Shown piece by piece: positions 59,112 through 64,000 of a DNA stretch of 64,000 bases. How positions within the stretch are numbered: position 1 is the first letter of the stretch; every line of letters begins with the position of its first letter. A model generated the notes under the pieces. It saw nothing but the letters and a program-made list of their open reading frames with translations, ran no database searches and was not told the DNA's origin. Position numbers and translations under genes: made by a program. The stretch is from Stenotrophomonas maltophilia (GTDB taxonomy: Bacteria; Pseudomonadota; Gammaproteobacteria; Xanthomonadales; Xanthomonadaceae), in the NCBI RefSeq assembly GCF_004920835.1, contig NZ_QFHO01000011.1, forward strand, positions 1 through 64,000, read 5' to 3'.

Positions 59112-61540
59112 GGCGCCACCTCCGGGATGCACTGCAGCGGTGCCGGCTTCGGCCGCGCGCCGGCTGCCACCACCTTGGGCAGATCTGGCACCTTCACGCG
59201 GCACTGTCCGCGGCTGGTGGTGATGTACAGCACGCTGCCGGCGGCGACGTCTTCCAGATACAGCAGGCCGTCATAGCCCACCGTCGTCTGGCGGCCGTCG
59301 GGCAGTTGTACTTCGCTGCCCACTTCCAGTGGCTGTCCGTCCATCGCCAGCAGGGTCAGGCTCAGAGAGGGCCGCGAGCGCAGCTGGAAGGTCACGCGCG
59401 CACCTGCGCGCTGGCGCGGCGTCACCCAGTCCTCGATGCGGTCGGCACGCATGTCTTCGGGCAGGTCCAGAGTGTCGATCGAGACCCGGTTGCGCTGCCA
59501 GGACAGCAGCGGGCTGACCAGCAACAGGCCACGATCATCGGTGACGCCGATCAGGCGGTTCTCCAGCCGCACCGGCACGCCCCCGACGCCGTTGGTGCTG
59601 ATCACCGCGAACGCGTCCGAGACCTCGCGGGTGGCGAACGCGTGCCCGCCCATCCAGACCAGGCTGCCACTGGCGCTGCCGTAGGCATAGTTGAGCCCGC
59701 CCTGGCGGGAGGCACCGAACGAATAGCGGCCGATGTCATTGAGAATGCCGACCTCGGCCAGGCCACCATTGCCGTCTTCGCCATGGCGTACCTGTGCACG
59801 CCAGCCGACACCGCCAGCGCTGCCGTCGCCGGGCACCGGCTGGGTCACGTCGGCCACCCAGCTCTGGCTGTCGCCGTTGCGCTGGCTGGACAGACTGGCC
59901 TGGCGGTTGTTGCCCAGGCTGGCGGTCACCGACAGATAGATGCTGCGGTCGTCGCTCTGGTCCAGGTTCTGGTTCACCGACAGGTAGGCTGACCAGCGCT
60001 GGCTCCAGGTGCGCGACCAGAACAGGCTGGCGTAGCGGTTGTCCTCGCCATCCGGGTAGCGCAGGCGCAGGTAGCTGGCGCTGAGCGTACCCAGCCGCAG
60101 CAGATCCATGCCGACCGTGGCCTGCTCGCTGATGCTGGGCGGCAGGTTGCCCTGTAATGCGCCCAGGTCGCGGTAGTCGCCGTGGCTGCGCACGCTGCGC
60201 AGGTTGAAGTTGACGCGCCGGTTGTTCCAGCTGTAACCCAGCGCCCACTGCCCGCCCTGCAGGCCGTGGTAATCGCTGTGCGCGTAGGCCGCGTTGAACA
60301 CGCCGGCACCGCCGAGCAGCCACCAGCCGCCGACGCCGGCCTGGGTCAGGCCGCCGCCGCCTTCGGCATGGGCCTCGCCGGTGAACGAGTCGCTGATGCC
60401 GCCGCGCCAGCTGGCGTTGGCCACAGTGCGATCATCGTAGGCGAAGGAGCGCTGGCCGAAGTCCTCGCGCAGGCGGCCGACGCCGACCGACCAGTCCGAC
60501 AGGCCCTTGGCCAGCAGTTGCTGGGTACCGTAGAAACTGAAGTCCAGCGTCTGCATGCGGCCGAACGCATCGGTGACCACCACCTGCGCGCTGCCGGTGC
60601 CACTGATGCCCGGCTGCGCGGCCAGCTGGAACGGGCCAACCGGCACCTGGCCGCTGTACTGACGCAGGCCATCAACGTACAGCTCGACCGTGGACGGCAC
60701 CACCGCCTGGCCGAGGAAGCTGGGCGTGGGGGTCAGGACGCGATAGGGCTGCAGCCCGTAGTTGCGGCCGATCTGCAGGCCACCCAGGCGCACCGGTCGG
60801 GTCCAATCTACGAAGCCGCTGTAGAAATCGCCGACCTCCAGTGTCATCGCCTTGTCGGGGAAATCCAGGCGCCAGCGTGTATCCAGGCGCACGCTTTCGC
60901 CGCGCCAGCGACGGTCGCCGGGCTGCTGGTAGCGACGGCTGATCGCGGTGTTCTCGAAGGTGCCGTCGCCGACGCCGAACAGGCGCAGCTCCGAGCTCAG
61001 GCTGAGGTTGCCGAGCGTGTCCACCCGGCTGCCGTAGATGTCGTAGTTGAGCAGCACGCCGGGCGAGGCGCTGCCGGCGGGCGCACGCGTCTGCGGGCGG
61101 CTGAGCACGGTGGTCGGCAGGGTCAGCTGGTCCAGCGGTACGTCCAGCGCCAGGGTCTGCAGGTGGGCGTCATAGCGCACCACCGCGCCGCTGATCTGGT
61201 CCAGGTAGACCGGTGCATCGCCACTGGCATTGAAGCCGAGCTGGCGCAGGACCTCGGGGCTGGCCTGCAGGCGGCCGCGGTTCTCGATGAAGGGAAGCAG
61301 CCCGCGCGGCGTGCTGTTGAGCGACACGTCCAGGTACAGCGTCTGGCTGGCGGTCAGCGGGGTGGGGGGCGGCAGGATCGCATCGGCGGAGATGCCTGAT
61401 ACGTCGGCGGCCCCGGTGGCCGTTACGCCGGACACATCGGCGGCTTCGGTCGCCGCAGGAGCCAGGGCAGCAAGCAGCGCGCCCATCAACGCCTCAGCGA
61501 GCCGATGGGGGCGACAGCGGCGTCTGTTCCGACTCGCCAT
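59108..61540 (-). CDS. Outer-membrane usher of a Csu-type pilus
   Basis: The product is 810 aa from the ATG at 61540; an internal ATG at 61486, 7 nt after the chaperone stop, would give 792 aa. After the signal come an N-terminal periplasmic domain (TLYLDVSLNSTPRGLLPFIE), a long beta-barrel (about 130-640) with GYSWNNRRVNFNLRSV-type strands, and C-terminal plug-like domains ending GQCRVKVPDLPK. It forms the outer-membrane channel through which pilins are polymerised, following the CsuD type. Its start overlaps the chaperone gene by 47 nt. Confidence 0.92.
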   Translation of the reverse strand: MASRNRRRCRPHRLAEALMGALLAALAPAATEAADVSGVTATGAADVSGISADAILPPPTPLTASQTLYLDVSLNSTPRGLLPFIENRGRLQASPEVLRQLGFNASGDAPVYLDQISGAVVRYDAHLQTLALDVPLDQLTLPTTVLSRPQTRAPAGSASPGVLLNYDIYGSRVDTLGNLSLSSELRLFGVGDGTFENTAISRRYQQPGDRRWRGESVRLDTRWRLDFPDKAMTLEVGDFYSGFVDWTRPVRLGGLQIGRNYGLQPYRVLTPTPSFLGQAVVPSTVELYVDGLRQYSGQVPVGPFQLAAQPGISGTGSAQVVVTDAFGRMQTLDFSFYGTQQLLAKGLSDWSVGVGRLREDFGQRSFAYDDRTVANASWRGGISDSFTGEAHAEGGGGLTQAGVGGWWLLGGAGVFNAAYAHSDYHGLQGGQWALGYSWNNRRVNFNLRSVRSHGDYRDLGALQGNLPPSISEQATVGMDLLRLGTLSASYLRLRYPDGEDNRYASLFWSRTWSQRWSAYLSVNQNLDQSDDRSIYLSVTASLGNNRQASLSSQRNGDSQSWVADVTQPVPGDGSAGGVGWRAQVRHGEDGNGGLAEVGILNDIGRYSFGASRQGGLNYAYGSASGSLVWMGGHAFATREVSDAFAVISTNGVGGVPVRLENRLIGVTDDRGLLLVSPLLSWQRNRVSIDTLDLPEDMRADRIEDWVTPRQRAGARVTFQLRSRPSLSLTLLAMDGQPLEVGSEVQLPDGRQTTVGYDGLLYLEDVAAGSVLYITTSRGQCRVKVPDLPKVVAAGARPKPAPLQCIPEVAP

Positions 61541-62243
61541 TGAGCTTGGCCGTGATCTGGTCGTTGTCGCGGTCGATCGCCACGCGCTCGATCGGCCAGC
61601 GCATCACCTGGCCGGGGAGTACATAGCCCAGCAGGCCAGGGTGCACGATGCGCGGGCGCTTGAGGCTGCCGAGTGCGAGATCGGCAATCTGTGCGTAGCT
61701 GTTGCCCGAATTGGTTACCTCGACGCCGTTGCGGCCATCGTCCAGCGTCACCAGGCGCGCCTGCAGTTGGGGGGCGAGTTTGCCGGACGCGGGTTGTACG
61801 AACACCGGGATCGAGTAGCGCAGGACGAACTGCATGCCCTCGGCACGGGTGGCCAGGTCCGGCACCTCGTCCACGATCAGGCGGAAATACTGTTGCACCG
61901 AGGGGGGCTCCCGGGTCGGGCGCATCACCCGCACCAGCTGCTGCTGGCCGGCGGCCAGCTCCTGCATCGGCGGGGAGGCCATCAGTTCATCGGTGGGCAG
62001 CAGTTGCTCCTGGCCGCCCTGCTGCACCCAGCGGAAGACGCGTACCTGCAGCTTCACCGGCGAGGTACCGCTGTTGGTCAGCCACAGCTCGCCGGCACGC
62101 TGGCGGGCTTCCAGCTGCAGGCTGGTGGGGGCGACCTGCAGGCTGGTGGCACCTGCCATGGAGGTCGCCAGCAGGCACAGGGCGAGCAACGCCACGCCGG
62201 TGGCGCGCCACGGGCGGGGTCCGGCCATGCGGGCGTGCTCCAT
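61494..62243 (-). CDS. Periplasmic pilus chaperone (CsuC-like)
   Basis: The product is 249 aa. A signal peptide (ending about MAGATS) is followed by two immunoglobulin-like domains. The start of the first is SLQVAPTSLQLEARQRAGEL, with Arg in the position of the P-pilus chaperone cleft. The motif VQQYFRLIVDEVPDLA and VLRYSIPVFVQPASG are typical of archaic-pilus chaperones. It keeps pilins folded and hands them to the usher. The ATG at 62243 overlaps the pilin stop (TGATG). Confidence 0.92.
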   Translation of the reverse strand: MEHARMAGPRPWRATGVALLALCLLATSMAGATSLQVAPTSLQLEARQRAGELWLTNSGTSPVKLQVRVFRWVQQGGQEQLLPTDELMASPPMQELAAGQQQLVRVMRPTREPPSVQQYFRLIVDEVPDLATRAEGMQFVLRYSIPVFVQPASGKLAPQLQARLVTLDDGRNGVEVTNSGNSYAQIADLALGSLKRPRIVHPGLLGYVLPGQVMRWPIERVAIDRDNDQITAKLNGESEQTPLSPPSAR

Positions 62244-62773
62244 CAATAGGTGATCGTGGCGGTGACCGTATCCAGGTAGTTACCGGTGGCCGGGTTGTTG
62301 GTGCTCAGGTTGAGGATCTGGCCGTAGACGATGTAAGGCACGGCCAGGCCAGTGCCGATGCCGGCCTGCGTGTTGGTGCCGGAGGTGGAGCCCCAGACCA
62401 GGGTGTGCGCGGCATCCTGGTACAGCTGGTAGCCCACGAAGTTGTTGGCGGTCACCGCGGCGTTGGTGTTCTTCATCCGGCGGGTGGTGACGTCATTGGC
62501 GGTGCTGGCGTTGGCACCCGCATTCAGTGAAATCGTGTACGGGGTCAGGGCCGAGCACTGTGCGGTCACCGTACCCTGGCCCAGGGTGGGAGTAGCGGTG
62601 GTCGAGGCGGCGGTGCCGAAGTCGACGTTGGTGGCGGCCGCCGCCGTGATGGTGCAGGCCTTGGTAACCACCAGGGTGACGTTGAAAGTGGTGGTGTCGG
62701 CGGCCAGGGCCGGGCTGGACAGCAGGACCCCGGCCAAGGCCCAGGCAAGCGGCGAACGAAGCGGGAATCGCAT
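62243..62773 (-). CDS. Spore-coat-U-domain major pilin (CsuA/B-like)
   Basis: The product is 176 aa with a signal peptide (MRFPLRSPLAWALAGVLLSSP...ALA). It has one SCPU domain: donor-strand-like start TTTFNVTLVVTKACTITAAAA with Cys, body with RRMKNTNAAVTANN, and closing strand TATITY. This is the major shaft subunit of archaic (Csu) pili, which polymerises by donor-strand exchange. It is the first gene of the operon, as expected for a major pilin. The start at 62773 was preferred to the upstream ATG two codons earlier. Confidence 0.92.
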   Translation of the reverse strand: MRFPLRSPLAWALAGVLLSSPALAADTTTFNVTLVVTKACTITAAAATNVDFGTAASTTATPTLGQGTVTAQCSALTPYTISLNAGANASTANDVTTRRMKNTNAAVTANNFVGYQLYQDAAHTLVWGSTSGTNTQAGIGTGLAVPYIVYGQILNLSTNNPATGNYLDTVTATITY

Positions 62774-62977
62774 GGACAACCTCCCTGACCCGAAGGTCCG
62801 TTGAACAAGGCGAAGGCGGCATGTTCGGCGCCGCTTTGACGACAGTGGCCCCAGCTTAGGTGCCGTAAGTGTCTGTAATCCGTGATAAATAGGCAGGCGA
62901 AAGGGCGGACTCCATCACGCTTTCACTTTCCTTGCCGGAACCGTGCATGGCCCGGATCGCCAGTTGGGTGGCGTTCG

Positions 62978-63005
62978 TTCAGATTGCGGCCGGATCGGCG
63001 ATAAT
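62978..63005 (+). promoter_or_regulatory. Candidate map promoter
   Basis: GATAAT at 63000-63005 (five of six bases of the -10 consensus) lies 7 nt before the map start, with a weak TTCAGA (62978-62983) 16 nt upstream. A transcription start there would give a very short or leaderless mRNA. It is the divergent counterpart of the pilus operon promoter in a 239-bp shared gap. Confidence 0.4.
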
Positions 63006-63012
63006 GGGCGCC

Positions 63013-63789
63013 ATGAGCGTGAATCTGAAAACCCCGCAGGAAATCGAGATGATGCGTGTCGCCGGCCGCCTGGCCAGCGAAGTGCTCGACATCGTCACCC
63101 CCCACGTCAAGCCCGGTGTCACCACCGAGGAACTGGACCGCATCTGCCACGACCACATCGTGAACGTGCAGGGCACCATTCCGGCCAACGTCGGCTACCG
63201 CGGCTTCCCGAAGACCGTGTGCACCTCGGTCAACAACGTCATCTGCCACGGCATTCCCAGTGAAGGGAAGGTCCTGAAGGATGGCGACATCATCAATATC
63301 GACGTCACCGTCATCAAGGATGGCTGGCACGGCGACACCAGCCGCATGTTCTTCGTCGGCACCCCCTCGGTGATGGCGCGGCGTCTGGTGGAAGCCACCT
63401 ACGAAGCCATGTGGCGCGGCATCCGCGCGGTGCGTCCGGGCGCTACGCTGGGCGACATCGGCCATGCCATCCAGAGCTACGCCGAAGGCGAGCGTTTCAG
63501 CGTGGTGCGCGAGTACTGCGGCCACGGCATCGGCAAGGTCTACCACGACGAACCGCAGGTGGTGCACTACGGCCGTCCCGGCCAGGGCCTGGTGCTGCAG
63601 CCGGGCATGACCTTCACCATCGAGCCGATGATCAATGAGGGCACCCGCTACAACAAGGTGCTGCCGGATGGCTGGACCGTGGTGACCAAGGACCGCAAGC
63701 TGTCGGCGCAGTGGGAGCACATGATCGCGGTCACCGAAACCGGCGTCGACGTGCTGACCCTGTCGCCGGGCGAGTCGCAGGTCTCCTGA
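63013..63789 (+). CDS. map: Methionine aminopeptidase type I
   Basis: The protein has 258 aa and starts MSVNLKTPQEIEMMRVAGRL. All metal and catalytic residues are present: His in VICHGIP, paired Asp in INIDVTVIKDGWHGDTSRMF, His in YCGHGIGK, Glu in FTIEPMIN and Glu in WEHMIAVTE. It removes N-terminal Met from new proteins in the cytoplasm. It is divergent from rpsB in E. coli; here the pilus operon lies between them. glnD starts 2 nt downstream. Confidence 0.98.
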   Translation: MSVNLKTPQEIEMMRVAGRLASEVLDIVTPHVKPGVTTEELDRICHDHIVNVQGTIPANVGYRGFPKTVCTSVNNVICHGIPSEGKVLKDGDIINIDVTVIKDGWHGDTSRMFFVGTPSVMARRLVEATYEAMWRGIRAVRPGATLGDIGHAIQSYAEGERFSVVREYCGHGIGKVYHDEPQVVHYGRPGQGLVLQPGMTFTIEPMINEGTRYNKVLPDGWTVVTKDRKLSAQWEHMIAVTETGVDVLTLSPGESQVS

Positions 63790-63791
63790 GC

Positions 63792-64000
63792 ATGTTGCCG
63801 GCGAGTTCGCTGCTGGACACGCCGGCCGCGTCGCTCAATGACACGGACTGGGCTGCTGCCGCGCGCCAGGCGCTGCAGCAGGCCGACGCGCGCCTGTACC
63901 GCCGATTCGACCAGGGCGACAACATCGAGCGACTGCTGGCGCTGCGCGCGCGCGCTGCCGACCACCTGATCCGCCTTGCCTGGCAGCGATGCCTGCCCAC
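63792..64000 (+). CDS. glnD: Bifunctional uridylyltransferase GlnD, 5' part
   Basis: Only the first 69 codons lie in the window and the gene runs off the end. Translation gives MLPASSLLDTPAASLNDTDW, then an RLYRRFDQGDNIERLLALRA segment typical of the GlnD N-terminus, then RAADHLIRLAWQRC. GlnD uridylylates PII protein under nitrogen limitation. It starts 2 nt after the map stop, the arrangement known from other proteobacteria. Nothing about the nucleotidyltransferase or HD domains can be seen. Confidence 0.85.
   Translation, partial: MLPASSLLDTPAASLNDTDWAAAARQALQQADARLYRRFDQGDNIERLLALRARAADHLIRLAWQRCLP

Noticed and set aside
1..64000. CRISPR arrays, prophage, toxin-antitoxin or restriction systems
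   Set aside because: No regularly spaced direct repeats, integrase, methylase/endonuclease pair or toxin-antitoxin pair was recognised.

Overview
The window is high-GC bacterial chromosome from a gammaproteobacterium of the Xanthomonadaceae, most likely Stenotrophomonas (S. maltophilia complex). The evidence is the many GTAG-headed hairpin repeats of the SMAG type, the protein sequences themselves, and a cell-envelope/translation gene order (map, rpsB, tsf, pyrH, frr, uppS, cdsA, dxr, rseP, bamA, lpxD, fabZ, lpxA, lpxB, rnhB, dnaE, accA) that matches the order known from enterobacteria and xanthomonads. There are about 58 protein genes, no rRNA or tRNA gene, no CRISPR array and no transposase.

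Positions 1-31,500 are mostly accessory and housekeeping singletons. In order: a ClpP-fold-like lipoprotein, a DUF4019-type secreted protein, a MAPEG membrane protein and a UbiM-type flavin hydroxylase preceded by an FNR-like box; a small S4 RNA-binding protein; the DEAD-box helicase DeaD; a cluster of three cyclic-di-GMP proteins (GGDEF-EAL, membrane GGDEF, GAF-GGDEF) split by an RluF-type pseudouridine synthase; an AAA ATPase; an EamA exporter; a DUF72/VOC gene pair; a secreted serine hydrolase; an ABC exporter; glucose-1-phosphatase (agp); a zinc-ribbon miniprotein; a DUF885 lipoprotein; a GFA/DUF4349 pair; a LysR regulator divergent from a second EamA exporter; a periplasmic cyclophilin; a HEAT-like repeat protein; and a PadR-regulator/membrane-sensor operon.

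Positions 31,600-36,500 hold an intracellular PHA depolymerase, a methyltransferase divergent from a HemJ/CopD-like membrane protein, accA, and a lipoprotein lying between accA and dnaE. From 36,567 to 56,782 nearly everything is on the minus strand and forms the essential block: translation (rpsB, tsf, frr), UMP kinase, undecaprenyl and isoprenoid synthesis (uppS, dxr), phospholipid synthesis (cdsA), outer-membrane assembly and stress proteolysis (bamA, rseP), lipid A and fatty acid synthesis (lpxD, fabZ, lpxA, lpxB), RNase HII and DNA polymerase III alpha. Many neighbours are coupled by 4-nt ATGA overlaps. Two departures from the enterobacterial order stand out: an HDOD-GGDEF gene sits between tsf and pyrH, and no skp gene lies between bamA and lpxD. 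That last gap is filled by palindromic DNA.

Positions 57,002-62,773 carry a Csu-type (archaic chaperone-usher, spore-coat-U domain) pilus operon between rpsB and the divergent map-glnD pair. It has a pilin, chaperone, usher, two-domain tip subunit, a very short SCPU-like protein and a second chaperone. The second chaperone's stop codon lies inside the predicted -10 box of the rpsB promoter. The window ends 209 nt into glnD.

Repeats are abundant. They include SMAG hairpins, a 26-bp-arm inverted repeat after deaD, and a roughly 250-bp element present three times, twice as a giant head-to-head inverted repeat at 27.0-27.5 kb and once at 34.2-34.5 kb, each time between converging genes. No intact new defence or mobile system was found. 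The points most worth following up are the pilus operon's miniature subunit plus extra chaperone, the in-frame 24-bp tandem duplication inside the VOC gene, the long inverted repeats, and the structured intergenic regions around bamA, deaD and rpsB-tsf.
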